Shown: positions 43,402-53,039, counted from the stretch's first letter. The stretch: 64,000 nt of DNA from Lachnospiraceae bacterium (GCA_017620155.1 JAFZQY010000112.1:1-64000), one strand, 5' to 3'. Program-made: numbers and translations. Notes: a model not told the origin generated them from the letters alone.

Positions 43402-45973
43402 TATCCCTGAAGAAAACGAATTATATAAATCGGCGCATCTGATGATCCTGCTCAGTTATACGCTGTTTTCGGTCATTCTCATCGGAGAATCTTTTCTGAT
43501 GGGCTGGGAAAAGTGGGCAATAGTCCTGATCGTAGCCGGAGTCGGCGGATCCTGGATCATGCACATCAGGCGCCGTTTCTCCGATTATGGGAGACTCTGG
43601 ATCTATTCGCTTCTTATGATGGCGACCTATTTTTTCTACGGGATCCATCTTACCAGTACATTTGACATAGCTCTGGTCATGGTCGTGGTCATCATGATCT
43701 ACACGATGAGCGGAGTCAAGCCTCTCATCAAACTCTGCGTGGTGACTTTCTTCATCACTTTTTCCTACGACATCATAGTCATGGCCGTTGCCGGCGAAAA
43801 CTTCGATCCGCTTGCCATCTCCAGATCCGTGCTTCATATATGCATGGTCGTGATGGCGGCCTGGGTTGCCAATACCATCATGGATAAATGGAAGAGCGTG
43901 GTGGGGCATTCTCATGAGGAGATCGAAGTTTTGAAGGAGCAGACCGACAGGCTCAATCATTTCCTGGCGAACGTATCCCATGAGATCAGAACCCCGATCA
44001 ATGCAGTCATGGGCCTTTCTTCCGTATTGGAGAAGGAAAACCTGCCCGATGATGTGGAAGAGAACATATCCGCCATCTCCAGAGCCGGCCACCGCGTAGC
44101 CGAGCAGATGGGAGATATCCTTGACTATACCGAGATAGATATGGATAAATTATCCGTCAGCCATGAGAACTATATGATCAGTTCGCTGATCAATGATGTT
44201 CTGGCCCAGCTTAATTTTGCGGATGATTACGGGCTGGATCTGATCATAGACATGGAGGCTGACATACCCGCGGTACTTCTGGGTGATGCCGATAAGATCA
44301 AGAAGATCCTGTGGCATCTGATCACGAACGGGTATAAATTCACCAAAACCGGCGGAGTAAATGTTCATCTCTACTCCGTAAAGCGTAGTTACGGCATCAA
44401 TCTGGTGCTTGAGGTCAGTGATACCGGCATAGGCATGGATCAGAGCGTGCTCGACCACATATATGAAGGCTTCTATCAGTCGGACTCCGGCCACTCCAGG
44501 ACCGCCGGCGGACTGGGACTGGGTCTTCCTGTGGTGAACGGCTTCGTTAAGGCGATGGGCGGAGTTCTGATCGTGGAGAGCTCGCCGGGCGAAGGAACTA
44601 TCGTAAAGATCAGTATTCCGCAGACCGTGATCGATCCCGAGCCCTGCCTGTCAGTCAGGGAGAGAGAGAACTGTCATGTGGCCGGATTCCTGGGATTCAT
44701 GACTACCGGAAGTGCCGAGGTCAGGGAATTCTACATGGAGATGATCAAGCACCTGTCCATCGGATTGTCGATTCCGTTTCAGCGTGTACAGTCCATGGAG
44801 GAACTTGACAGACTCGTGGAATCGTCTCAGATAACCCATCTCTTCGTCGGAACCGGTGAATACCTTGAGAACAGGGAATACATAGATACCCTCTCGGATC
44901 GCATGAATGTGGCGATCGTTGCCGACAGGGATTTTCACGGAGATATAGACCGGAGACTCACACTTCTGGCCAAGCCTTTCTACGGAGGTCAGGTGGCGAA
45001 CTTCCTTAACCACGCTTTTGAAGCCGGTGTGTTCAAGGATGAAGAAAAGATGACATGTCCGGGACTCAAAGCTCTGGTCGTGGATGATGAACCGATGAAC
45101 CTTCTGGTTGCCAGAGGCATATTTGAAGCTTACGGCATGATCGTATCCACTGCGCCCGGAGGAGAAGAGTCGATAGATATGTGTCATGACAACGATTATG
45201 ACATAGTATTCATGGACCATATGATGCCGGGAATGGACGGCGTGGAAGCCATGAAGAGGATAAGATCTGACGCACAGAGGTCGGATAAAGAGATTCTTAT
45301 CGTGGCCCTGACCGCCAATGCTATAAGCTCGGCCAAGGAGATGTTCCTGTCTGAAGGGTTCGACGGATTCGTGCCCAAACCGATCGAACTGTCGGAACTT
45401 GAACGTGTGCTCAAGCGGATCCTGCCAAAGGGGGCCATTGTTTATAACAAGGAAATATCGGCAGAAAGGGCATCAAGAGATAAGGGAACGTTTGTAACAT
45501 CGACCATAACGAACGATATTTTTTCAGCACTTGCAGAACGCGGCGTGGATACGGATAGCGGCGTGAAGTACTGTAACGGCGACAGGGAGTTCTATAAGCA
45601 GGTTCTGGCGGAATATGCGTCTAAAAGGGAAGAGAAGATCAGAGCATTAAGTGAATTGTTCGAATCCGGTGACTGGCAGCAGTATGCTATCAGGATCCAT
45701 GCGATCAAGAGCACATCCCGGATGATAGGCGCGGATGCTCTTTCGGAGATCGCCAGAAGGCTTGAGCAGGCAGCTAAGGCCGGAGACGAATATGTGATCA
45801 AACAGAAACATCCGGCGCTGATGCCTCAGTATTTCGGACTCATGGATACCATTGCGCAGATCCTTGATATCAGGGAGGCAGATTCTTCTTCCGTATCATC
45901 TGAGGAGGAAGTATTGGAATTTGCCCCGGATGAAGACGGTGAATCGGATGCATCGGAAGGGGGCGGCTTATGA
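43382..45973 (+). CDS. Hybrid histidine kinase with REC and HPt domains
   Basis: 863 residues. The N-terminus has about five membrane helices (to residue ~170); HisKA with H200 (V-S-H-E-I-R-T-P); HATPase with a G-x-G-L-G-L-P-V block; a ~100-residue degenerate receiver-like linker; REC with D612; and a C-terminal HPt with H773 in H-A-I-K-S-T-S. This is a full internal phosphorelay. The ATG at 43382 has GGGAAG upstream and overlaps the previous gene; an in-frame ATG at 43355 lies further inside it. Stop overlaps the next start (ATGA). Confidence 0.92.
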   Translation: MGQKKNNIPEENELYKSAHLMILLSYTLFSVILIGESFLMGWEKWAIVLIVAGVGGSWIMHIRRRFSDYGRLWIYSLLMMATYFFYGIHLTSTFDIALVMVVVIMIYTMSGVKPLIKLCVVTFFITFSYDIIVMAVAGENFDPLAISRSVLHICMVVMAAWVANTIMDKWKSVVGHSHEEIEVLKEQTDRLNHFLANVSHEIRTPINAVMGLSSVLEKENLPDDVEENISAISRAGHRVAEQMGDILDYTEIDMDKLSVSHENYMISSLINDVLAQLNFADDYGLDLIIDMEADIPAVLLGDADKIKKILWHLITNGYKFTKTGGVNVHLYSVKRSYGINLVLEVSDTGIGMDQSVLDHIYEGFYQSDSGHSRTAGGLGLGLPVVNGFVKAMGGVLIVESSPGEGTIVKISIPQTVIDPEPCLSVRERENCHVAGFLGFMTTGSAEVREFYMEMIKHLSIGLSIPFQRVQSMEELDRLVESSQITHLFVGTGEYLENREYIDTLSDRMNVAIVADRDFHGDIDRRLTLLAKPFYGGQVANFLNHAFEAGVFKDEEKMTCPGLKALVVDDEPMNLLVARGIFEAYGMIVSTAPGGEESIDMCHDNDYDIVFMDHMMPGMDGVEAMKRIRSDAQRSDKEILIVALTANAISSAKEMFLSEGFDGFVPKPIELSELERVLKRILPKGAIVYNKEISAERASRDKGTFVTSTITNDIFSALAERGVDTDSGVKYCNGDREFYKQVLAEYASKREEKIRALSELFESGDWQQYAIRIHAIKSTSRMIGADALSEIARRLEQAAKAGDEYVIKQKHPALMPQYFGLMDTIAQILDIREADSSSVSSEEEVLEFAPDEDGESDASEGGGL

Positions 45974-48645
45974 AGAAGAAGATAAACGCCCTGATAGGGA
46001 CTATCCGTGATCCCGAGAGGGATTTCCAGGAACGCCTGTTTATACTGCTGACAGTGATCGCAATAGTCGCCATCACTCTGGTTCTTATCGGCGATCTTCT
46101 GATAGGAGAGAATATCATAGAGTGTGCGGCTCTTTTGGCCATTCTTGTCGTATCTCCGTTTATAACAGCCTATTCCGTAAAAAATGAAAGAGTCCAGCTC
46201 GGGGCCGGGATCATCGCATTCGGGATCGTGTTCATGGTGCTCCCCGTATCGTTCTGCTTCGGCGGCGGACTGTACGGCGGTGCTAACATCTGGCTTGCTT
46301 TTTCATATCTCTATATCGGTCTGATCCTGATAGGCAGGCTCCGAACGGTCCTGATGACACTTCTTACCATGATGGTATTCGTGTTATACGGCATTGATTA
46401 CTTTTTCCCGCAGTTTATCGTGCCCCATAACCGCGACATGTGGTTCCTGGATTCCATTATATCCGTCTTTCTTGTAGGTTTCGTGATCTATATCATGGTA
46501 TGGTTCGAGAATAAGCTATACCGCGGTGAAAATACGCGTGCCCAGGAACAGACCAGAGAGATCGAGGAACTGAACAAGGCTCAGAACAGATTCTTCTCCA
46601 GCATGAGCCATGAGATACGTACTCCCATAAATACGATCATCGGTCTTAATGAGATGATACTCAGGGAGGACATATCGGACGAAGTCGCCGAGGACGCGCG
46701 CAATATCAGATCCGCTTCGAAGATCCTGCTGTCCCTCATAAACGATATCCTGGATATGTCCAAGATCGAATCGGGCAAGATGGATATCGTATTTGCCCCC
46801 TATGATGTGGGTCAGATGCTCTCGGAGATCGTAAATATGATCTGGATCAGGGCCACGGAAAAGGGACTTCACTTCTCGGTCGATGTCGATCCCGAACTGC
46901 CCGTTCAGCTGTATTCAGATGAAGTCCGTATCAAGCAGATACTGATCAACCTGCTCAACAATGCGATCAAATATACTTCCGAGGGTAATGTTTCTCTCTC
47001 CGTCAGCAGTGACAGATCGGAGCCCGGATCCGTGCTCGTCACATATTCCGTAGAAGATACCGGCATGGGTATCCGCAAAGAGAATATCCCGCATCTCTTC
47101 GATGCATTCAAACGCGTGGATGAAGAGAAGAACAGATATATAGAGGGAACGGGGCTCGGTCTTTCCATAGTAAAACAGCTGACCGATCTTCTCGGAGGCG
47201 AGATCTCGGTCAACAGCATATATACCAAGGGATCCACGTTCTCCGTATCGATCAGACAGGAGATAGCAGACGGATCCTCCATAGGAAAGTTCGATCCCGA
47301 GGATCTGCACGGCGCAGCGGAAAGGGCGCACTATCATCAGAGTTTCGAGGCTCCCGAAGCCAGGGTACTCATAGTGGATGATAACTCTGCCAACCTCATG
47401 GTGGTCACCAAACTCCTTCGCGATACCAAGGTGCAGACGGACACTGCGCTCAGCGGAGCTGAGGCCCTGAGCCTCACGCTTCAGAATAAATATGACTGTA
47501 TTCTCATGGATCATATGATGCCTGAGATGGACGGTATCGAGTGCCTTCATGCGATCAGGGAACAGTCGGGAGGTTTCTGCAAGGATACGCCCGTGATAGC
47601 TCTGACTGCAAATGCGGGCAGCGAAGAGCAGATACTGTACAGAAGAGAGGGATTCGACGGATATATCTTAAAGCCTGTTGATCCGCCTGTGCTGGAACAG
47701 ACTCTTATAGATATGCTCCCGCCTGATTTCGTCAGATTATCGGATGAAGACAGACAGCTGGCTCAGTCTCAGAGGATAGTACGCGAGTCGAAGGCCAGGA
47801 TACCGCTGGTGATCACTACCGACAGTGTATGCGATCTGCCGCGTGAACTGATCGCCAAGTACCAGATAGCGGTATTGCCATATAAGATCCATATCGGAGA
47901 CGGCGTATTCCTGGATGGCGAGGAGACGGACGGAGACGCCATAGTACGCTATCTTGAAGATAAAAAAACAAATGTTATGAGTGAGTCGCCGAGCGTTGAG
48001 GATTACGAAGCTTTCTTCTCCGAGCATCTGACTCATGCCCAATCCATCATACATATCGCTACCGGCAGGAAAACAAGTGCGGGTTTTGCCAACGCGACTG
48101 AGGCGGCACTTGCCTTTTCCAATGTCAGGGTCGTGGACTCAGGACACTTATCGAGCGGACTCGGCATCATGGTACTTGCGGCGGCATGCGAGGTTGACAG
48201 CGGAATCACCGATGCCGATGCGATATTGAAAGATCTGGAGAATCTTAAAGAGAAGATACAGACGAGCTTCATAGTTGAGAATACCGAATACCTGTATCGC
48301 GGAGGCAGACTCTCGGAGCGCATTCACAGGATCTGCTCAACCCTTATGGTTCACCCGATACTGTCCACGAAGGACAGCAACATGGGAGTCGGCGGCATCA
48401 TATTGGGAAGCAGCGAGAGAACGAGGGACGTATACATACGCAGGGCTCTTTCCAATCCCGATGAGATAGACAGATCCATGCTCTTTATTACTTACGTGGG
48501 AATGAAATGTTCGGACATCGAGAAGATCAGGGATACTGTACTGGCCATGGTGCCGTTTGAATGCGTATATCTGCTGAAAGCGACTCCCGCCGTGGCAATC
48601 AATTCGGGTCCCGGGACGTTCGGACTTCTGTTTTCCAGAAAATGA
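45970..48645 (+). CDS. Hybrid histidine kinase fused to a DegV fatty-acid-binding domain
   Basis: 891 residues. About five or six membrane helices (to residue ~180); HisKA with H214 (M-S-H-E-I-R-T-P); HATPase to about 430; REC at about 460-580 with D514 (I-L-M-D-H-M-M-P); then from residue 611 to the end a complete DegV domain: T-D-S-V-C-D-L-P, the S-E-S-P-S ligand loop, A-T-G-R-K-T-S-A-G-F, V-D-S-G-H-L-S-S-G-L-G, F-I-V-E-N-T-E-Y-L-Y-R-G-G-R-L-S and the final N-S-G-P-G-T-F-G block (usually T-H-V-G-P-G). No HPt and no other output domain follows. A free DegV protein is also encoded at 16810-17655. ATGA overlap with the previous gene. The fusion suggests lipid or fatty-acid input to, or output from, a phosphorelay. 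Confidence 0.9.
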   Translation: MKKKINALIGTIRDPERDFQERLFILLTVIAIVAITLVLIGDLLIGENIIECAALLAILVVSPFITAYSVKNERVQLGAGIIAFGIVFMVLPVSFCFGGGLYGGANIWLAFSYLYIGLILIGRLRTVLMTLLTMMVFVLYGIDYFFPQFIVPHNRDMWFLDSIISVFLVGFVIYIMVWFENKLYRGENTRAQEQTREIEELNKAQNRFFSSMSHEIRTPINTIIGLNEMILREDISDEVAEDARNIRSASKILLSLINDILDMSKIESGKMDIVFAPYDVGQMLSEIVNMIWIRATEKGLHFSVDVDPELPVQLYSDEVRIKQILINLLNNAIKYTSEGNVSLSVSSDRSEPGSVLVTYSVEDTGMGIRKENIPHLFDAFKRVDEEKNRYIEGTGLGLSIVKQLTDLLGGEISVNSIYTKGSTFSVSIRQEIADGSSIGKFDPEDLHGAAERAHYHQSFEAPEARVLIVDDNSANLMVVTKLLRDTKVQTDTALSGAEALSLTLQNKYDCILMDHMMPEMDGIECLHAIREQSGGFCKDTPVIALTANAGSEEQILYRREGFDGYILKPVDPPVLEQTLIDMLPPDFVRLSDEDRQLAQSQRIVRESKARIPLVITTDSVCDLPRELIAKYQIAVLPYKIHIGDGVFLDGEETDGDAIVRYLEDKKTNVMSESPSVEDYEAFFSEHLTHAQSIIHIATGRKTSAGFANATEAALAFSNVRVVDSGHLSSGLGIMVLAAACEVDSGITDADAILKDLENLKEKIQTSFIVENTEYLYRGGRLSERIHRICSTLMVHPILSTKDSNMGVGGIILGSSERTRDVYIRRALSNPDEIDRSMLFITYVGMKCSDIEKIRDTVLAMVPFECVYLLKATPAVAINSGPGTFGLLFSRK

Positions 48646-48647
48646 AG

Positions 48648-48676
48648 TTGTGGTAAACTGTAATTTAGTTTTATAT
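48648..48676 (+). promoter_or_regulatory. Possible promoter for the HerA-like gene
   Basis: TTGTGG (48648-48653), 17-base spacer, TTATAT (48671-48676). An alternative -10 TAAACT lies at 48654 in a stretch TAAACTGTAATTTAG that echoes TAAAATGTAATTTAG at 40245. Confidence 0.3.
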
Positions 48677-48700
48677 ATTTCTATCTAATGGAGGTTGCAT

Positions 48701-50425
48701 ATGATCAGAGATAACAGGATTTTTTTGGGTATGGCTGATGGCGAGAGAGTGGAGTTCGACCTGAAGATGACCAACAGGCACGGACTTATCGCAGGTGCCA
48801 CCGGTACAGGTAAGACCGTGAGCTTAAAGGTTCTGGCAGAGAGTTTCTCAGACGCCGGAGTTCCCGTATTCATGGCCGATGTAAAAGGCGATCTGGCCGG
48901 AATGTATGAAGCCGGCACGGAAAAGGATTCCGTAAAGGCCCGCGTTGAAGAGTTTGGCCTGGCCGAGCAGGGATTTGAATTTAAGAAATATCCTGTTAAT
49001 TTCTGGGATGTATACAGCAAGGGCGGACTCCCCTTAAGAACGACCGTATCCGAGATGGGCCCCCTTCTCATGTCCAGGATCCTAGGACTGACCGATACAC
49101 AGGCAGCAGTTCTTACCGTACTGTTCAAGATCGCGGATGACAACGATCTGCTGCTTATCGATACCAAGGACTTAAAGGCAATGCTCGCATATGTCGAGGA
49201 GAATGCGGCAGAATTTGCAATGGAATACGGCAACATGACCAAACAGAGCCTTGCAGTCATCGTAAGAGCCGTAGTTGCTTTAGAGAGCGAGGGCGGAGAT
49301 CAGTTCTTCGGCGAGCCTGCACTTGATATCAATGACTGGCTTGCTACCGATGCCGACGGCAAGGGAATGATCCAGATCCTTGATGCGAGAGAACTTGTAA
49401 ATAAGCCCGCGATGTATTCCACTTTCCTTCTGTGGATGATCTCCGAACTATATGAGACTCTTCCCGAAGTGGGAGATCTGGATAAGCCCAAGATGGTATT
49501 CTTCTTCGATGAAGCACACCTTCTCTTTGATACCGCATCCAAGTCTCTGCTTGAGAAGATCGAGCAGATAGTGAAACTCATCAGATCCAAGGGCGTGGGC
49601 ATCTTCTTCGTTACCCAGTCACCCAGGGATGTGCCGGATTCCGTACTCGCACAGCTAGGAAACAAGGTTCAGCATGCGCTCCACGCATACACACCTGCCG
49701 AGATCAAGGCAGTTAAGCAGGCAGCCGATTCCTTCAGGGCAAATCCTGCATTCGATACATACGATACACTTGTCAGCCTCGGAATAGGCGAGGCTCTTGT
49801 ATCTACACTGGAAGCAGACGGTGTGCCTACGATAGTTCAGAAGACCACGATGCTGCCTCCTCAGTCATCCATGGGAGCCATCGAGGATTCCGTCAGAGCC
49901 AAGGCTATCGCATCAAGCGAATTGTTTAACAGATATACCGAATACTTCGACAGGGATTCCGCGTATGAGTTCCTGACCAGGAAGAATACCGAGGCTCAGG
50001 CTGAGGCCGAGAGACTTCGCAAAGAGGCAGAAGAGAAGAAGCAGGCCGAGATCGAAGCCAAGGAAGCCGAGAAGAAGGCTGCCGAGGAAGCCAAGAATGC
50101 CGAGAAGGCAGAAAAAGAAGCAGCACGTCAGGCTGAAAAAGAGGCTGCAGCAGCTGCAAAACAGGCCGAGAAGGAAGCAGCGCAGGCTGAGAAGGAAGCT
50201 CTTGCAGCTGAGAAGGCCGCCGAAAAGGAAGCAGCAGCCAAGAAGAAGAAAGTAACAAGTGTTATCTCCAGCACGGCAGGCAGCGCAGGCGGCACAGTGG
50301 GACGTGAAGTCGGTAATGCGATCGGAAGTGCCATCGGCGGCAAGTTCGGCAAGAAGATCGGCGGCAATGTCGGAGCCACACTGGGCCGAGGCATACTTAA
50401 GACATTATTCTCCTGGAAAAATTAA
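48701..50425 (+). CDS. HerA-like ATPase (DUF853/YjgR type)
   Basis: 574 residues. Helicase-HerA-like fold: P-loop G-A-T-G-T-G-K-T near residue 31, Walker B F-F-F-D-E-A-H in the middle, S/T-Q-S-P-R-D sensor block. The C-terminal ~110 residues are a charged Ala/Glu/Lys coiled coil followed by a Gly-rich tail ending K-T-L-F-S-W-K-N, as in YjgR relatives. ATG at 48701 has GGAGG six bases upstream; the frame runs to a TTG at 48695. Biological role of the family is unclear (DNA or protein translocation). No NurA partner is adjacent. Confidence 0.92.
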   Translation: MIRDNRIFLGMADGERVEFDLKMTNRHGLIAGATGTGKTVSLKVLAESFSDAGVPVFMADVKGDLAGMYEAGTEKDSVKARVEEFGLAEQGFEFKKYPVNFWDVYSKGGLPLRTTVSEMGPLLMSRILGLTDTQAAVLTVLFKIADDNDLLLIDTKDLKAMLAYVEENAAEFAMEYGNMTKQSLAVIVRAVVALESEGGDQFFGEPALDINDWLATDADGKGMIQILDARELVNKPAMYSTFLLWMISELYETLPEVGDLDKPKMVFFFDEAHLLFDTASKSLLEKIEQIVKLIRSKGVGIFFVTQSPRDVPDSVLAQLGNKVQHALHAYTPAEIKAVKQAADSFRANPAFDTYDTLVSLGIGEALVSTLEADGVPTIVQKTTMLPPQSSMGAIEDSVRAKAIASSELFNRYTEYFDRDSAYEFLTRKNTEAQAEAERLRKEAEEKKQAEIEAKEAEKKAAEEAKNAEKAEKEAARQAEKEAAAAAKQAEKEAAQAEKEALAAEKAAEKEAAAKKKKVTSVISSTAGSAGGTVGREVGNAIGSAIGGKFGKKIGGNVGATLGRGILKTLFSWKN

Positions 50426-50439
50426 TTAGTCATCCTTAA

Positions 50440-52059
50440 ATGAAGGAATCTGTCAAAGTCAGAATAACCGATATGATCGGGATCATATGTATAATCATCG
50501 GAGCAGGCGTTTTTCTACGAAGCGCCTGCTTCGTCTACTCATCCGATATCTGGTTTGATGAGCTGTTTACCGTGGAGCTGGCCATGAAGCCGCTTTCGCA
50601 GATGCTCGCTCTTGCAGCGAAGGATGTTCATCCGCCCCTGTATTATATCCTGGTACGCGTGGTTTACATAATTCTTCACTCGGCCTTCGGGACCGATGTT
50701 GTAGCGGCAGCCAAGATCACGTCACTGATCCCTTATGCGCTGGTTCTTGTATATCTGATCGTGTTCGTGCGTAAGCATTTCGGATGGCTGAGCGCGGGAC
50801 TTGCGTTCGTGATGATAGCCGCAATGCCTCATATGAGTGAGTTCATGGTGGAGGCGCGCATGTATTCGTGGGCGGCGTTCGCACTGTTCGCGATGTTCAT
50901 CCATGCCATAGAGTGGAAAACCTCACACATTTTTCTCGCCCTCCTGTATGGTATAGCTGCTATGTATCTGCATTACTATGGGCTTATAGGTGCGGGGGTC
51001 ATCGCGGTAGGCGTGCTCACTTTAGCAGTAGTGAGAGGGTTAAGGACAAGAAGAAAAGCGGGTGTGGGTGAGGATGATGAGGAAGGCCTTGCGGAGGGTG
51101 CCGGACCTTGGCGGATGGTGATCGCTGCTGCGGTATGCTGCGTGATTGCCATAGTAGCATACATTCCGTGGATCAGGGTGCTGATGGGGCAGATAGGGCA
51201 GGTCTCGCAGAGTTACTGGATTCAGCCCGTCACCTGGAGAACGATCCCCGGATGCGTGAAATACATATTCAGCCCCGAGTTTGAACAGAGTTATGTAAAC
51301 TACATATGCGCGGGGATCATGGTCGCCTCATATGTATTCATGATCGTGAGATTTCTTCTTCAAAGAAATAAAGAGCGCATCACTTCAATATATATATACG
51401 GAAGCGCAGCAGTGCTGGCCGGAGTCATAGCTGCCGGCATCGTAGCTTCGATCATCATAAGACCTGTATTTGTTTACAGGTATATGATGCCCGCCATGTT
51501 CATTTTCTGGACCGGTTTTGCCGTGCTGATCGCCAAAACCATAGAAGAGAAACCTTCAATTGTTACAATAACAATCGTAATTGTTACAATTGTTACAATC
51601 GGAGCATCATGCGTACGAAGCTTCAATCTGTTCAGATGGGGAGAGGTGCGCAAGGCGGATGGGATAAAGCAGATGGAGCTGGCGCTGGATCAGATCAGAC
51701 AGGATTATCCGGATACTCTCATCGTCTGCAACTTCAATCATGTACAGGCTCTGATGTGGTATTATCTCGAGAATGACAGTGTTTTATGGGGGTATACCGA
51801 TGAGAATCTGATAGCGGATATATGCGGCAGAGCCCCCATCGTGATGATCGATGAGGTATCGGATCTTAAGGAGATTCTCGCAGAGCGCGGACAGTCGGAA
51901 TTCCTTTTCTTCGGCAGCGGTAATGCCAGGGACGAGATAATAGAGGATTGGAAATCTTATCAAATTTTTACAGAAATGTTACAAAATAGTTGCTTTTTGG
52001 AAAGGTATTATATTAATATATATAAAGTAGTGCTCAAATCGACGGAAAGTAATCCCTAA
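50440..52059 (+). CDS. GT39-like membrane glycosyltransferase
   Basis: 539 residues, about ten to twelve hydrophobic helices. The N-terminal loop W-F-D-E-L-F-T-V-E-L and the D-V-H-P-P-L-Y-Y block resemble the dolichyl-phosphate-mannose/polyprenyl-sugar glycosyltransferases of the GT39/PMT/ArnT type (DE catalytic motif). It probably adds sugars to proteins or envelope glycans. No convincing ribosome site. The last part is notably AT-rich, and 51559-51599 has three ATTGTTACAAT palindromes. TAA/ATG overlap with the next gene. Confidence 0.75.
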   Translation: MKESVKVRITDMIGIICIIIGAGVFLRSACFVYSSDIWFDELFTVELAMKPLSQMLALAAKDVHPPLYYILVRVVYIILHSAFGTDVVAAAKITSLIPYALVLVYLIVFVRKHFGWLSAGLAFVMIAAMPHMSEFMVEARMYSWAAFALFAMFIHAIEWKTSHIFLALLYGIAAMYLHYYGLIGAGVIAVGVLTLAVVRGLRTRRKAGVGEDDEEGLAEGAGPWRMVIAAAVCCVIAIVAYIPWIRVLMGQIGQVSQSYWIQPVTWRTIPGCVKYIFSPEFEQSYVNYICAGIMVASYVFMIVRFLLQRNKERITSIYIYGSAAVLAGVIAAGIVASIIIRPVFVYRYMMPAMFIFWTGFAVLIAKTIEEKPSIVTITIVIVTIVTIGASCVRSFNLFRWGEVRKADGIKQMELALDQIRQDYPDTLIVCNFNHVQALMWYYLENDSVLWGYTDENLIADICGRAPIVMIDEVSDLKEILAERGQSEFLFFGSGNARDEIIEDWKSYQIFTEMLQNSCFLERYYINIYKVVLKSTESNP

Positions 52060-52826
52060 TGAAGAAAATCAAGACCAAAATAAGACGTGTGATAATAGGT
52101 GCCGCTGCAGGTGCGATTGCCGCAGCAGCGCTTGTTTTAAGTGCTTTTTCATTTAGTTCTGAAGCCGACAGCGATACCTCCAGAGTAGTTGAGGAGATGG
52201 ATGGCAGCGGTTCATATATCACTGCGGAAGCAGCCGAACCCGAGGACGTTTTGAATGATGAAGAAGCGATCCGTACTGTCGAAGCTCTCGGCGCGACCAA
52301 GGATTATCTCTCATGCATGACGCCCGAAGAGATCCAGAGCCTTTCTTCAGAGGCACTTGCGATCGAAGGCCTTGATACTTCACTTGCTGACGGCAGTCTC
52401 GTGACCAGAGGCATCACATTCGAGATTCCCGAGGGCTATGAGGCATCTCCGGACACTCCCGGCATGTATATACCGAAGCGTTTCCCGATAGATGCCAGCA
52501 ATATGGTTTATTCCGAGTTTGATGCCGATTATACTCTTCAGATGATGGATGAAGCGTATTTTGAGCAGATGGTGGAGCAGAACTTCACCGCGGCTTTCGG
52601 CACTGCGATAGATGTCAACATCACCGAATATCAGCCTTATACCATAGACGGTGTTCCGGCTATCAGGATCAAGGCGGAGTATGATCTGGACGGCAATCAT
52701 GTGACAAGCCTCATGATCATCATCAACGGATCCAAGACATATACTGTTGTATATACCCAGACGCATGATTATGACCGCATGGATCTTTTCGAAGCCAGTG
52801 CAGCCAGCATTCATGTCCAGAAATAA
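52059..52826 (+). CDS. Secreted or membrane-anchored hypothetical protein
   Basis: 255 residues. N-terminal basic residues and a hydrophobic Ala/Ile/Val helix (about 12-32) act as signal or anchor. The remainder is acidic with a C-terminal domain of about 130 residues starting G-I-T-F-E-I-P-E-G-Y, ending in alternating strands. Function unknown. Coupled to the upstream glycosyltransferase (TAATG), so it may be a substrate or partner. Confidence 0.7.
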   Translation: MKKIKTKIRRVIIGAAAGAIAAAALVLSAFSFSSEADSDTSRVVEEMDGSGSYITAEAAEPEDVLNDEEAIRTVEALGATKDYLSCMTPEEIQSLSSEALAIEGLDTSLADGSLVTRGITFEIPEGYEASPDTPGMYIPKRFPIDASNMVYSEFDADYTLQMMDEAYFEQMVEQNFTAAFGTAIDVNITEYQPYTIDGVPAIRIKAEYDLDGNHVTSLMIIINGSKTYTVVYTQTHDYDRMDLFEASAASIHVQK

Positions 52827-52835
52827 ATATATCTG

Positions 52836-52864
52836 TTGACACGCATCTTTATCTGTGATATTTT
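52836..52864 (+). promoter_or_regulatory. Sigma-A promoter for infC-rpmI-rplT
   Basis: TTGACA (52836-52841), 17-base spacer, TATTTT (52859-52864), 176 bases before the infC start; the leader between contains the attenuator at 52987. Confidence 0.75.
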
Positions 52865-52986
52865 ACATAGGTGCGTGAAAGCATATTGCAAAGCAGAGTA
52901 TCCGCTCTCACCCGTCGGTCATATCTAAAGCATCGCACGGCGTCAACATATTTTTCAGACAGTCATTCTGGCTGATTTTATGTGAG

Positions 52987-53012
52987 TGGATAGTTATGCT
53001 ATCCATTTTTTT
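52987..53012 (+). terminator. Attenuator terminator in the infC leader (L20-leader type)
   Basis: Perfect TGGATAG / CTATCCA stem (52987-52993, 52999-53005), five-base loop, then TTTTTTT, inside the 5' leader and 28 bases before the infC start. A terminator before the first gene, in an operon that encodes L20, matches the known L20-controlled leader of Firmicutes. Confidence 0.85.
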
Positions 53013-53039
53013 ATTCACTTTTTATGGAGGGAAAAAGCC

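Noticed and set aside
49900..50425. Novel coiled-coil/Gly-rich fusion on the HerA-like ATPase
   Set aside because: YjgR-type relatives commonly end in a charged coiled coil and Gly-rich tail, so it is ordinary for the family.
52986..53039. GTG start giving an 18-residue N-terminal extension of IF-3
   Set aside because: It would translate the attenuator hairpin and its T-run; the ribosome site points to ATT at 53040.
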